Origin: Romeriopsis sp046049545
GTDB taxonomy: Bacteria; Cyanobacteriota; Cyanobacteriia; Leptolyngbyales; Leptolyngbyaceae
Length of the DNA: 26,939 bases
Assembly: GCA_046049545.1 (NCBI GenBank)
Contig: JBJORF010000061.1
Span: 1 to 26,939 of the forward strand
Direction of reading: 5' to 3'
Shown here: one piece after another, positions 7,744 through 16,237 of the stretch
How the letters are laid out: each line of letters begins with the position of its first letter
How positions within the stretch are numbered: position 1 is the first letter of the stretch
Notes under the pieces: model-generated
The model's database searches: none
What the model was told of the DNA's origin: nothing
The model's input: the letters and a program-made list of their open reading frames with translations, nothing else
Translations under genes and position numbers: made by a program

Positions 7744-9381
7744 ATGAGATCTCTTTTACTGCGACGGTTAATTCAGCTTCTTATGGTGGGAATATTTCTG
7801 CCATTGCCGATCGCCTGTGCCCAAACCCGCAATCCGCTGTTGCCTGATGCTTTACCCAATCGCGTTGCAAATAGTTGGCCGCAGGATTTACCCGCGATTC
7901 CGACGCTGAATTGTGACAGTGAAAAGGCTATGCGGCAATGGCGGCAAGCATATCAAACTGCGCACCGCGCCAAGCAGCAGCAAATTCGGGAAAGTCTCGC
8001 AATGTCCGGTGATGCGATCACCATTGCACCCGGAATGGCGATTCAACCGATCGTGGATCAATCACCGCCGGGAACGGCTTTTTTACTGAAGGCGGGAATT
8101 CATCGAATGCAGGCGATTCAGCCCAAGGCCGGAATGCAGTTCTACGGTGAAATCGTGGATGGCGATCGGCGTACCATCCTTAACGGTGCGAGGGTACTGG
8201 ATAAGTTTGAACCTGCTGGTAAACTTTATGCGCGGCGAAATCTCCCCCCGACGGGGCAGAGCCATGGTGAAATGCAAATGGGGTACGATCGGGGCAGTTA
8301 TTCCCAGGATTTATTCATCAATCACCTGCCATTGCGCCATGTTAGCCGTAAATCGGATGTGAAACCGGGAACTTGGTTCTATGACTATGACCAGCAAACC
8401 ATTTTCATCGCCGATAACCCCGCTGGCAAAATGATCGAACTCAGTACCACAGATGTCGCTTTTGCCCCGATCGCGGCCTCGGTAACGATCGCGAATTTAA
8501 TCATTGAGAAATATGCCAATCCCGCTCAGGTTGCGGCGATCGGCGGCAGTTACGAAATTGGCGTGACCACGGCTCGGGATTGGCGCGTGCAAGGCAGTGA
8601 GGTGCGCTGGAATCATGGAGTAGGGCTGCGGGTACTGGATGGCGGACAAGCGATCGGCAATTATATTCACCACAATGGTCAAATGGGTTTTGCCGCGAAT
8701 GGTGAGGGCGCACTACTGGAATATAACGAAGTTACCCAGAACAATTTTGCGAAATTTGATCAAGGTTGGGAAGCGGGGGGCAGTAAGTTTGCCTATACCA
8801 AGGGACTAATCACCCGCTGGAATTTGGTTTATGACAATGATGGGCCGGGACTCTGGACAGATATTGACAATCAAAATACGGAACATCTCGAAAATGTAGT
8901 TTACAACAATAGCAGCAGCGGAATATTTCATGAAATCAGCTTCGCAGCGACGATTCGGGGCAACTATGTAGCGAACAACGGTCGAGAGACGACAGAGTGG
9001 CTTTATGGTGCAAACATTTTGATTTCGACTTCAAAAGATGTGGTGGTGCAAAATAACACGATCGAAGTCAATCCTGATTATGGCAACGGCATTGGGGTAA
9101 TTTGGCAGAATCGTGGGACGCAGTACAGCGCCGAACGCAATCAAATCACGGACAATACCCTGCGCTACTACGGCCAATCCGGTCGATCGGGTGTGGCGAC
9201 GGATGTGGACACTGCGCAATCGATCATCTTTCGATCGAATCAGATGGATGGCAATCGCTACTATCTGCCGCAAGCCAATGTTGGCGATCGCTATGAATGG
9301 CAGAATCAGCCCATGCAATTTGACCAACTGCGTCAGCTGGGGCGGGAAATCAAGGGCGAAGAAACCCTGTGCAACGCTTAA
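7744..9381 (+). CDS. Secreted right-handed parallel beta-helix protein (paralogue 1)
   Basis: A 545-residue exported protein. The N-terminus is basic, then hydrophobic (residues 8-24), ending LPLPIACAQ; either ordinary signal-peptide cleavage after ACA or a weak lipoprotein site at Cys25 is possible. After an N-terminal domain, residues from about 230 to 480 show repeated short strands with Asn/Gly turns (NYIHHNGQMGF, NLVYDNDGPGLWTD, ENVVYNNSSSGIF, NYVANNGRETT), the pattern of a pectate-lyase-like beta helix. Such folds include polysaccharide lyases, hydrolases and epimerases. The conserved GWEAGGSKF and GPGLWTDIDN segments, shared with the next gene, are candidate active-site parts, but activity is unassigned. 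It is followed in tandem by a close paralogue. Confidence 0.85.
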   Translation: MRSLLLRRLIQLLMVGIFLPLPIACAQTRNPLLPDALPNRVANSWPQDLPAIPTLNCDSEKAMRQWRQAYQTAHRAKQQQIRESLAMSGDAITIAPGMAIQPIVDQSPPGTAFLLKAGIHRMQAIQPKAGMQFYGEIVDGDRRTILNGARVLDKFEPAGKLYARRNLPPTGQSHGEMQMGYDRGSYSQDLFINHLPLRHVSRKSDVKPGTWFYDYDQQTIFIADNPAGKMIELSTTDVAFAPIAASVTIANLIIEKYANPAQVAAIGGSYEIGVTTARDWRVQGSEVRWNHGVGLRVLDGGQAIGNYIHHNGQMGFAANGEGALLEYNEVTQNNFAKFDQGWEAGGSKFAYTKGLITRWNLVYDNDGPGLWTDIDNQNTEHLENVVYNNSSSGIFHEISFAATIRGNYVANNGRETTEWLYGANILISTSKDVVVQNNTIEVNPDYGNGIGVIWQNRGTQYSAERNQITDNTLRYYGQSGRSGVATDVDTAQSIIFRSNQMDGNRYYLPQANVGDRYEWQNQPMQFDQLRQLGREIKGEETLCNA

Positions 9382-9571
9382 GCCGGATGGATGGGATAAA
9401 CCAGCAATTTGGCTGACTTCAGTGACTAGATGCCGCTTTATGCTGTTTGTGCTGGGAGTTGAGGCCGTGCGCTTCAAGACTACAAAGTTCTGTAGTTTTC
9501 CTGATATTGCTTATTTTGCTAGAAGAGAAAATCATCAACGATCGTTAATCTATATATTCCTGAAAATTTCT

Positions 9572-11203
9572 ATGTCACATATTTCCCTGATGCAGCGCTG
9601 GGTTATCTTGCCTGGTTGTCTGGTGGCGCGCGGTTTAGGGCAGGCATTGCTGCTGAGCGTGTTGTTGCCGATGTCCGGTGCCTCCGCTCAGACGATTTCG
9701 CCAGCGGTGAATGACTTACCACCCATTCCACCTCTGGCCTGTGGCAGTGATAATCCAGTTCTGCAATGGCGGCAGACCTATCAAATGGCGCATCGGGCGA
9801 AACAGCAGCAGTTACAAGCGGCAATGACGGCTCCAAGTGATGCGATCGTGATCACGCCCGGCACATCAATTCAGGCAATCGTCGATCAATCCCCCCCCGG
9901 AACGGCCTTTTTACTGAAAGCCGGAACCCATCGGATGCAGGGGATTCAGCCGAAGACGGGGATGAAGTTTTTTGGGGAAATCATTAATGGTGAGCGCCGC
10001 ACAGTGCTGAATGGCTCCCGACTGTTGACTCAGTTCAGCCCTTCGAGCCGCATTTATGCCGCTCGGAATTTGCCTGCGACGGGACAAACGGTGGGGCAGA
10101 TGAAGTCGGGATTTGCGCGCGGGGCTTACTCTCAGGATCTGTTGATCAATCAGGTGCCGATGCGCCATGTGAGCCGTAAGGGCGATGTAAAACCCGGCAC
10201 TTGGTTCTATGACTATGGGACGCAAACGGTGTTCATTGGTGACAATCCGGCGGGTAAAACGGTGGAGCTGACTACTACACCGATCGCCTTTGCACCAACT
10301 GCCGCTGATGTGACGGTCGCCAACTTAGTGATTGAAAAATACGCGAATCCGGCACAAATTGCCGCGATCGGCGGTGGGCGCGAGGCGGGACTGGGCATCG
10401 CCCGCAACTGGGTTGTCCAGGGGAATGAAGTGCGGTTGAATCATGGCGTGGGTCTGCGGGTGCAGGATGGGGGCCGCGCGATCGGAAATTATGTGCATCG
10501 TAATGGCCAAATGGGGGTTGCCGCGAATGGCCTTGGCGCATTGCTTGAATACAATGAAGTTGCCAATAACAATTTCGCTAAATTCGATCCCGGTTGGGAA
10601 GCCGGCGGTAGTAAGTTTGCGTTCACAACCGATTTGGTAACCCGCCGCAACCTACTCTATGGCAATGACGGCCCTGGGCTGTGGACGGATATCGACAATC
10701 GCAATACTGAACATGCAGAAAATGTGATCTACAACAATACTAGCAGTGGAATTTTTCATGAGATTAGTTATGCGGCGACGATTCGTGATAATTATGTGGC
10801 GAATAATGGTCGGGACACTACCGCTTGGCTATACGGCTCGAATATCCTCGTTTCTACTTCCCAGGATGTCGTGGTGCGGAATAACACGATCGAGGTGAGT
10901 GCGGGCTTCGGCAATGGCATCGGGGTGATTTGGCAGAGCCGGGGGACGCAGTATAGCGGCGAACGCAATCAAGTCACGGGCAATACCATTCGCTACCATG
11001 GCGCAGCGGGCCGATCGGGGGTGGCAACGGATGTGGCGGCGGCGCAATCGGTTTTTGTTTCCAATCAGATGAATGGCAATCGTTACTATGTGCCTCAGGC
11101 CAATGTCGGCTATCGCTATGAATGGCAAAATCAGCAGGTGCGGTTTGCCCAGTTGCGTAACTTTGGTCAAGAAGCGATAGGCCAGGAAACCTTCTGCCCC
11201 TGA
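9572..11203 (+). CDS. Secreted right-handed parallel beta-helix protein (paralogue 2)
   Basis: A 543-residue paralogue of the preceding gene, collinear along its length with most residues identical by eye, including GWEAGGSKF, GPGLWTDIDN and FHEIS. The signal peptide is different and clearer: a basic start, a hydrophobic core (about residues 12-34) and a likely cleavage after SGASA. The open frame extends upstream to 9113 inside the previous gene, but the ATG at 9572 is chosen because homology and the signal peptide begin there. The shared upstream sequence ATTCCTGAAAAT ends 4 bases ahead of it, leaving no classical ribosome binding site. Parallel beta-helix repeats cover roughly residues 230-480. 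A carbohydrate-active or surface-adhesive role is likely; the substrate is unknown. Confidence 0.85.
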   Translation: MSHISLMQRWVILPGCLVARGLGQALLLSVLLPMSGASAQTISPAVNDLPPIPPLACGSDNPVLQWRQTYQMAHRAKQQQLQAAMTAPSDAIVITPGTSIQAIVDQSPPGTAFLLKAGTHRMQGIQPKTGMKFFGEIINGERRTVLNGSRLLTQFSPSSRIYAARNLPATGQTVGQMKSGFARGAYSQDLLINQVPMRHVSRKGDVKPGTWFYDYGTQTVFIGDNPAGKTVELTTTPIAFAPTAADVTVANLVIEKYANPAQIAAIGGGREAGLGIARNWVVQGNEVRLNHGVGLRVQDGGRAIGNYVHRNGQMGVAANGLGALLEYNEVANNNFAKFDPGWEAGGSKFAFTTDLVTRRNLLYGNDGPGLWTDIDNRNTEHAENVIYNNTSSGIFHEISYAATIRDNYVANNGRDTTAWLYGSNILVSTSQDVVVRNNTIEVSAGFGNGIGVIWQSRGTQYSGERNQVTGNTIRYHGAAGRSGVATDVAAAQSVFVSNQMNGNRYYVPQANVGYRYEWQNQQVRFAQLRNFGQEAIGQETFCP

Positions 11204-11364
11204 TGCGGGCTGCTAACTTGGGATGTGCCCAACGCGATCGCGCTGGTAATGATCCACTTACAGCACGCTAATGGCGAGTTCTCCGCTGTTGGCGTGTTTT
11301 TGCGGAACTAGTAGAAAATTTGGTCATCACCTGATTGGGTCTAATGTCAATAGTCGGGGGTTTA

Positions 11365-11393
11365 TTGCGAATAACTCAGAAAGTGATTATGAT
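11365..11393 (+). promoter_or_regulatory. Candidate sigma-70-type promoter of fur
   Basis: TTGCGA (11365-11370) and TATGAT (11388-11393) are separated by 17 bases and lie 32 bases ahead of the fur GTG. The match is good but no experiment supports it. The rest of the 222-base gap after the second beta-helix gene shows no gene. Confidence 0.4.
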
Positions 11394-11425
11394 GAACTTG
11401 CAATGCTCAACGTGGGTTCAAAGCA

Positions 11426-11956
11426 GTGGCCATTACTCCCAACTCCCTGAAAGCCGAACTGAATGAGAAAGGTTGGCGCATGACTCCCCAGCGTGAAACG
11501 ATTCTGACGGCGTTTCAGGAGTTGCAGCAGGGAAAACATTTGAGCGTGGAAGATTTGCACGCAATGTTGGGTGATGCGGGCCATGATATTAGTCTATCGA
11601 CGATCTACCGCACGGTGAAGCTGATGGCGCGCATGGGAATTTTGCGCGAGTTGGAATTAGCGGAGGGACATAAGCACTACGAGCTGAATGCCGCGACACC
11701 GCATCATCACCACCATATGGTCTGCGTGCAGTGTAGTCGGACGTTGGAATTTGAAAATGATACGGTGCTGAAGCAGAGCATGAAGCAGGTAGAGAAAGCT
11801 GGGTATCAGCTGATTGACTGCCAATTGACGATCTATGCAATCTGTCCGGAAGCAATTCGTTATGGCTATCCAGCTCTGCCCTCCGAAGATTGGATGTGTA
11901 ACCGCGCGATCGCCGACAAGGAAAAGCATCAAAAGAAAATGCGGAGTCACCAGTAG
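11426..11956 (+). CDS. fur: Ferric uptake regulator Fur (FurA type)
   Basis: A 176-residue transcription factor that represses iron-acquisition genes when loaded with Fe(II). An N-terminal winged helix (about residues 5-85) contains the recognition segment ISLSTIYRTVKLM. The metal and dimer domain starts with the His run 93-97 and has Cys100-x-x-Cys103 and Cys132/Cys140, the pattern of cyanobacterial FurA, plus Cys158. Length is somewhat longer than enteric Fur, as usual in cyanobacteria. The only good start is GTG at 11426; no strong ribosome binding site is visible. The moaB-like gene follows 29 bases later on the same strand. Zur and PerR are less likely given the closeness to FurA through the DNA-binding helix. 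Confidence 0.92.
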   Translation: MAITPNSLKAELNEKGWRMTPQRETILTAFQELQQGKHLSVEDLHAMLGDAGHDISLSTIYRTVKLMARMGILRELELAEGHKHYELNAATPHHHHHMVCVQCSRTLEFENDTVLKQSMKQVEKAGYQLIDCQLTIYAICPEAIRYGYPALPSEDWMCNRAIADKEKHQKKMRSHQ

Positions 11957-11985
11957 CGTCATCGCGGCGGCTGACGCGACAACTG

Positions 11986-12516
11986 ATGCAACCAACCCGT
12001 ATGCAACCAACTCACCACGCCGGATTAGCAGTTGCAGTATTGACTGTTTCCGACACGCGATCGGCGGCGGATGATCGATCGGGCAACTATCTGGTTGAAC
12101 AGTTACAGGCAGCGGGACATCACGTGGTCGAGAAGACGATCGTGCCGGATGATATTTATCAAATTCGGGCGGTGGTCTCACGTTGGATCGCCGATGCGGG
12201 GGTGCAGGTGATTATTACCACTGGGGGGACAGGCGTGACGGGGCGCGATGGTACGCCGGAAGCGATCGCACCTTTGTTGGATAAGCCGATCGAGGGCTTT
12301 GGGGAATTGTTTCGGCAACTGTCCTATGCGGATATTAAAACCGCAGCAATTCAGTCACGGGCGATCGCGGGGGTCGCGAACAATACCTATCTCTTTACGA
12401 TCCCTGGTTCGACGGGTGCGTGCAAAACTGCATGGGAAGGGATTCTCAGAGATCAACTTGACCCGACCTATCGACCTTGCAACTTTGCCACGTTGCTGCC
12501 GCGTCTGGGGGAGTAG
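11986..12516 (+). CDS. moaB: MoaB/MogA family molybdenum cofactor protein
   Basis: A 176-residue protein of the MoCF_biosynth fold, which in MogA adenylylates molybdopterin before molybdenum insertion. Visible motifs are SDTRSAADDRSG (22-33), the phosphate-binding TTGGTG (78-83), GRDGTPEA (87-94), SRAIAG (124-129) and PGSTGAC (140-146). Length and motifs fit the short MoaB/MogA group rather than MoeA or CinA. A second in-frame ATG at 12001 could be the start, since the first 12 residues are not conserved. The gene is convergent with the PIN/TRAM gene, with only 12 bases between stop codons. MoaB versus MogA naming cannot be settled from sequence. Confidence 0.88.
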   Translation: MQPTRMQPTHHAGLAVAVLTVSDTRSAADDRSGNYLVEQLQAAGHHVVEKTIVPDDIYQIRAVVSRWIADAGVQVIITTGGTGVTGRDGTPEAIAPLLDKPIEGFGELFRQLSYADIKTAAIQSRAIAGVANNTYLFTIPGSTGACKTAWEGILRDQLDPTYRPCNFATLLPRLGE

Positions 12517-12528
12517 CTTCGGCGTGGC

Positions 12529-13680
12529 TCAGCTACCGGAGGCGACGACAGAAGTTTTGGGTTTGGCGAAAATCATCCGGCCAGCGGAGGTTTGCAGGGC
12601 GCTGGTGACGACTACTTCGAGGTTGTCACCGAGGTGACTGCGGCCATCTTCGACGACGACCATGGTGCCGTCGTTCAGGTAGCCTACGCCTTGGGTGGCT
12701 TCTTTGCCCTCCTTCAGAATTTTCAAATCGAGGCTGTCACCGGGAACGTAGGTAGGGCGCATCGATTTCGCTAAGTCGTTGATGTTTAAGACTGGGAGGC
12801 GCTGGACGGTGGCGACTTTGTTGAGGTTGTAGTCATTGGTCAGCAAGGCCCCGTTAATGTCCATGGCAAGGCGAACGAGTTTGGCATCGACGGTGGGAAT
12901 ATCTTCGTAGTCGGCGCGACTCATCATGACCCGATCGGGATAGGTTTCGCGGAGATTGTTGAGCAGGTCTAATCCCCGGCGACCGCGCGATCGCTTCTGG
13001 TCATTGGCGGAGTCTGCAAGTTGCTGCAATTCCTGAAGGACAAAGTCAGGCACAAGAATCTGCCCTTCGATGAAACCTGTGGCCATCAGTTCGATGATGC
13101 GGCCGTCAATGATGCAGCTGGTGTCCAAAACCTTCGAGACAGCGGGGGTTAATGTGCCTTCGGCCAGGAGGAGTGTTTGGGCACTGTTGGGGTTGAGTAG
13201 GCGGATGATCGATCGGCCGTGAACATCGGCGAGGTTCGCCCCGGAGATCGCGAATAAAATGCTGCCCAGAATGCCGAGCAGCGGTTTGATGAAAGCAAAT
13301 TCAGTGGGGATCGGCAGAATGAAGAGGGGTGCAAGGAGCAGATTTGCCGTGATTAGGCCGAGGACAAGCCCGACCGACCGGCTCAGCAGCATCCAGGCCG
13401 GCATCTCCCGAACTTGTTGCTCGACCCGGCGGTAGTTGGTCTGAGCAAAGGTGCCGACCCCGATCCCGATCAAGGCACCGAAAGCAGACAGCACAAACCG
13501 TAGCCCATCAATGTTGGTGACTTGGCTTTGGATCCCGATGGGGAGAGCTTCCCAGCTGTGGAAGCCGATGCCCGCACAGGCAGCAATAAACGCTAGGATG
13601 ATGATTGCATCCAACATGATCAGGGTGAGGCAAAACAGCCAAAATGGGGCAAAACAGCGATTAGGCAAAGGTTTGGTCAA
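12529..13680 (-). CDS. Membrane PIN/TRAM domain protein (YacL-like putative RNase)
   Basis: Four N-terminal membrane segments (about residues 22-40, 60-82, 96-118, 122-146) are followed by a PIN domain beginning VLDTSCIIDGRI, whose acidic residues form the metal site of this nuclease fold, with FVLQELQQLAD and a later acidic YEDIPTVDAKLV segment. A C-terminal TRAM domain (about 305-372) includes GDSLDLKILKEGKEA and is expected to bind RNA. The family (YacL in Bacillus) is widespread and poorly characterised; membrane-tethered RNA processing is an inference. The frame opens at 13680, but a second Met (residue 22, base 13617) starts exactly at the first membrane helix, gives 362 residues and matches family length better. 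Neither has a good ribosome binding site. Confidence 0.85.
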   Translation of the reverse strand: MTKPLPNRCFAPFWLFCLTLIMLDAIIILAFIAACAGIGFHSWEALPIGIQSQVTNIDGLRFVLSAFGALIGIGVGTFAQTNYRRVEQQVREMPAWMLLSRSVGLVLGLITANLLLAPLFILPIPTEFAFIKPLLGILGSILFAISGANLADVHGRSIIRLLNPNSAQTLLLAEGTLTPAVSKVLDTSCIIDGRIIELMATGFIEGQILVPDFVLQELQQLADSANDQKRSRGRRGLDLLNNLRETYPDRVMMSRADYEDIPTVDAKLVRLAMDINGALLTNDYNLNKVATVQRLPVLNINDLAKSMRPTYVPGDSLDLKILKEGKEATQGVGYLNDGTMVVVEDGRSHLGDNLEVVVTSALQTSAGRMIFAKPKTSVVASGS

Positions 13681-13763
13681 CGCTGCTCACGCCCATTATA
13701 TCGTGGGAATTACAGCGCTCTATTAACTTTCTTGCAGCCGGAGTGGTACGGAGATTACGAATC

Positions 13764-15011
13764 ATGGGTGTTGATTCTACGGCTTTTGCGTCTCAGGTGA
13801 CGATCGTTGGGACATTGTCAGAATGGCTGAATATCCCGCCTGCCGCTGCTTATGTGCATATTCCGTTCTGTCGGCGGCGCTGTTTTTACTGTGATTTTCC
13901 GATTTATGTGGTGGGTGACCGGGGCTTGAATGCAGGGGCGAATTCCTCGCCCAGTCAGTCGGTGGTGCGGTATTTGCAGGTGTTGGTGCGGGAGATTGCG
14001 CGATCGCCTCGGCTGAATGATCGACCGTTGCGGACGGTATTTTTTGGTGGGGGAACGCCATCGGTGCTGGATGGGGCGCAGTTGGGGCAGATTTTGGTAG
14101 CGCTCGATCGGCGGTTTGGACTCGCAGCGGATGCTGAAATTGCGATGGAGATTGATCCGGGGACGTTTGATTTAGCTAAGTTGCAGGGCTATCAGGCGGC
14201 GGGGATCAATCGGTTTAGTTTTGGGGTGCAGGCGTTTCAGCCGGAATTGCTGGCGGTTTGTGGGCGGGCGCATACGGTGGATGATGTGGCGATCGCGATG
14301 GATTTGATTCGGCAGGCGGGGATTGCGAATTTTAGTTTGGATTTGATTTCGGGGTTGCCGGGGCAGACGCTGGCGCAGTGGGAAAGTTCGCTGGCGCAGG
14401 CGATCACCTATGGGCCGACCCATATTTCGACCTATGATTTGACGATCGAGGCGGGGACGGTATTTGGCAAGCGCTATCGTCCGGGGGAGGGAGCGCTGCC
14501 GGAGGATGAGACGACGGCGACGATGTATCGGGTGGCCCACGATCGGCTGACGGCGGCGGGATATGAGCATTACGAGGTGTCCAACTATGCAAAGCCGGGG
14601 TGGCAATGTCGGCATAATCGGGTGTATTGGGAAAATCGCGCGTTTTACGGATTTGGGATGGGGGCAACGAGTTATTTGCGGGGCGATCGGGCGATGCGGC
14701 CCCGGCAGTTGCAGGCATATTTTGACTGGGTGGAGCAGTTTGACCCGATGACGGTGGGGCCGGAACTGGAACCAGAGGAGCTATTGCTGGATACGTTGAT
14801 GGTGGGGCTGCGGTTGATTGAAGGATTAGCGATCAAGGATTTGGTTCCGCGATTTGGCGATCGATTGATTGGGCAGGTAGTGGACTGTTTGCGGCCCTAC
14901 GAGCAAGCGGGCTGGGTCGTGGTGGATGAGCGAATTAGATTAACCGCACCGGAGGGTTTTTTGTTCTCGAATGTGGTGTTGGTGAAATTGTTCGATCGGT
15001 TTAGTGAATGA
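13764..15011 (+). CDS. hemW: Radical SAM heme chaperone HemW
   Basis: A 415-residue radical SAM protein. The iron-sulfur motif is HIPFCRRRCFYCDF with Cys36, Cys40 and Cys43; next come FFGGGTPS, the MEIDPGT segment, RFSFGVQAF and SLDLISGLPGQT, all characteristic of the HemN/HemW group. HemW binds heme and transfers it to apoproteins; many members are mis-annotated as oxygen-independent coproporphyrinogen oxidase (HemN). Length and the shorter N-terminus favour HemW. The start is taken at the ATG 13764, ten bases after GGAG (13750-13753), although the frame opens at a GTG at 13743. The gene is divergent from the PIN/TRAM gene. Confidence 0.87.
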   Translation: MGVDSTAFASQVTIVGTLSEWLNIPPAAAYVHIPFCRRRCFYCDFPIYVVGDRGLNAGANSSPSQSVVRYLQVLVREIARSPRLNDRPLRTVFFGGGTPSVLDGAQLGQILVALDRRFGLAADAEIAMEIDPGTFDLAKLQGYQAAGINRFSFGVQAFQPELLAVCGRAHTVDDVAIAMDLIRQAGIANFSLDLISGLPGQTLAQWESSLAQAITYGPTHISTYDLTIEAGTVFGKRYRPGEGALPEDETTATMYRVAHDRLTAAGYEHYEVSNYAKPGWQCRHNRVYWENRAFYGFGMGATSYLRGDRAMRPRQLQAYFDWVEQFDPMTVGPELEPEELLLDTLMVGLRLIEGLAIKDLVPRFGDRLIGQVVDCLRPYEQAGWVVVDERIRLTAPEGFLFSNVVLVKLFDRFSE

Positions 15012-15107
15012 AGTAATCCAACTGAGCCGTCGCCGGGGAGTCAGCAATTCCAAATTCAACGTTAATTCATTGGCGATCGGGGTCAAAGGGCAGCATAGCG
15101 CGATTGA

Positions 15108-15126
15108 GGGCGCGGAAAACGCGCCC
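15108..15126. repeat. Perfect GC-rich hairpin
   Basis: GGGCGCG, a five-base loop GAAAA, then CGCGCCC: seven perfect pairs, no T tract. It lies about 95 bases after the hemW stop and may stabilise or end that transcript weakly. Confidence 0.6.
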
Positions 15127-15184
15127 GTACGGGAGGGATCGATCATTGCCCCATCCCATCCATGCCGTGATCGGTGATCCGTAG

Positions 15185-15203
15185 GGGCGTGCATCCCACG
15201 CCC
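15185..15203. repeat. Hairpin of GTAGGGGCGTGC type
   Basis: GGGCGTG and CACGCCC pair across five bases. Sequences of the form GTAGGGGCG...CGCCC recur as dispersed non-coding repeats in many cyanobacterial genomes; only this copy is seen in the window. Confidence 0.5.
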
Positions 15204-15539
15204 ACAGCCTACGCCAACCGACCATCATCCCCCTCCCACCCGATCGATACAGGAAACATCAAAAACTCAGCCCTAGAAAAAAATTTCGCAACTAATCTGC
15301 CGCAGATTATTGATCTTTTAAGCCAGCATCATTACATCGAAATTGGCCAAGATTCAATCATCACTCACATCTAAATGTTCCGTATAAACCACATAGCATT
15401 GAACTGGCACAGCATGGCTAATGGCCCAGCCTGGGCGTGATTTCGGATCTCGCACTGGTCGCGAAAATTTTAGAATTGATTCAGAAAGCCGCCAATCCTT
15501 GCGGAATTTGAGAACTAAATTATCCGTAGCCGAGTTCCT

Positions 15540-16163
15540 ATGTTTATCGAAAAGCTATTGACGGAACCCGTTTACTTCTTCCGCTACATCATTATTTTGA
15601 TTGTGTCGATCGTGATTCACGAGTTGGCCCATGGTTTTGCGGCGATCGGGCAAGGCGATGATACGCCGGAACGTCTGGGGCATATTACGCCTGATCCAAT
15701 CGTGCATATGGGGCCAGCTTCGCTGATTATGCTGTGCTTTATGGGGATGGCTTGGGGGCAGATGCCCGTCAATCCGGCCAATTTTCGGCATCGCTGGAGT
15801 GACCTATGGGTGTCGGCGGCAGGACCATTATCAAATTTTGCGCTTTCGACGATCGCTTGTCTGCTGTTCGTTCTGGCGGATACGAAAGGGCTGCCGTTGC
15901 TCAGTCCAGATTTTCTCTGGATGCTAGCGATCGTCAATATGCTGTTGTTTTTTTTCAATATGTTGCCGATTCCGCCGTTGGACGGATTCACGGTGTTTAG
16001 TGAGATCTTTCCCGGTCTTAAGCCCATGCGCGAAGGGCCGATCGGGATTTTCTTGTTGGTGATTGTGTGGACGGTGCCTGCGGTGAATTGGCTGTTGATG
16101 GATGTTTTGACCCGTGGCACGGTGAAGTCGATCGTTAGGGTATTTGGTGGCTTAGTCGCTTAG
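15540..16163 (+). CDS. Site-2 protease (M50) family membrane metalloprotease
   Basis: A 207-residue polytopic protein with the zinc motif HELAH (27-31) in the first membrane helix and the second metal-site segment NMLPIPPLDG (140-149), where Asp148 would be the third ligand. These two motifs define the rhomboid-unlike M50/site-2 protease family, which cuts substrates within the membrane. It lacks PDZ or CBS domains and is of the short, minimal type common in cyanobacteria. The substrate is unknown. The small membrane protein gene follows 74 bases downstream on the same strand. Confidence 0.88.
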   Translation: MFIEKLLTEPVYFFRYIIILIVSIVIHELAHGFAAIGQGDDTPERLGHITPDPIVHMGPASLIMLCFMGMAWGQMPVNPANFRHRWSDLWVSAAGPLSNFALSTIACLLFVLADTKGLPLLSPDFLWMLAIVNMLLFFFNMLPIPPLDGFTVFSEIFPGLKPMREGPIGIFLLVIVWTVPAVNWLLMDVLTRGTVKSIVRVFGGLVA

Positions 16164-16225
16164 AAAAGTAGGGTGATTGCATCACATAAAACGTCCGATC
16201 GCCACCTGATAATCAAACAGTTATT

Positions 16226-16230
16226 GGAGG
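16226..16230 (+). promoter_or_regulatory. Ribosome binding site of the small membrane protein
   Basis: GGAGG lies 7 bases before the ATG at 16238. It is important because it supports translation of an otherwise low-complexity 87-codon frame. Confidence 0.8.
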
Positions 16231-16237
16231 TTAGGCC

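Larger units (their letters stand above)
15012..15539. other. 528-base intergenic region with hairpins and no convincing gene
   Basis: Both strands lack a credible gene. A 66-codon frame (15174-15374) has no ribosome binding site or recognisable domain, although its last 35 codons look more protein-like and could be a gene remnant. Three inverted repeats are seen: GGGCGCG/CGCGCCC at 15108-15126, GGGCGTG/CACGCCC at 15185-15203, and the palindrome GCCCAGCCTGGGC at 15424-15436, about 100 bases ahead of the protease gene. None is followed by a T tract on the plus strand, so they are not obvious terminators. Confidence 0.6.

Noticed and set aside
7801..7830. Lipoprotein signal in the first beta-helix protein
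   Set aside because: The residue three before Cys25 is Pro, which is poor for a lipobox; an ordinary signal peptide is equally likely, so lipidation is not claimed.
9113..9571. Upstream 153-codon extension of the second beta-helix gene
   Set aside because: It runs out of frame through the end of the first beta-helix gene; homology and the signal peptide begin at 9572.
11381..11400. Possible Fur box in front of fur
   Set aside because: AGTGATTATGATGAAC has a loose resemblance to Fur sites but lacks a convincing inverted repeat; it is better explained as the -10 region.
11956..11977. Terminator after fur
   Set aside because: GCGTCA and TGACGC form only six pairs across a ten-base loop and no T tract follows; moaB probably shares the transcript.
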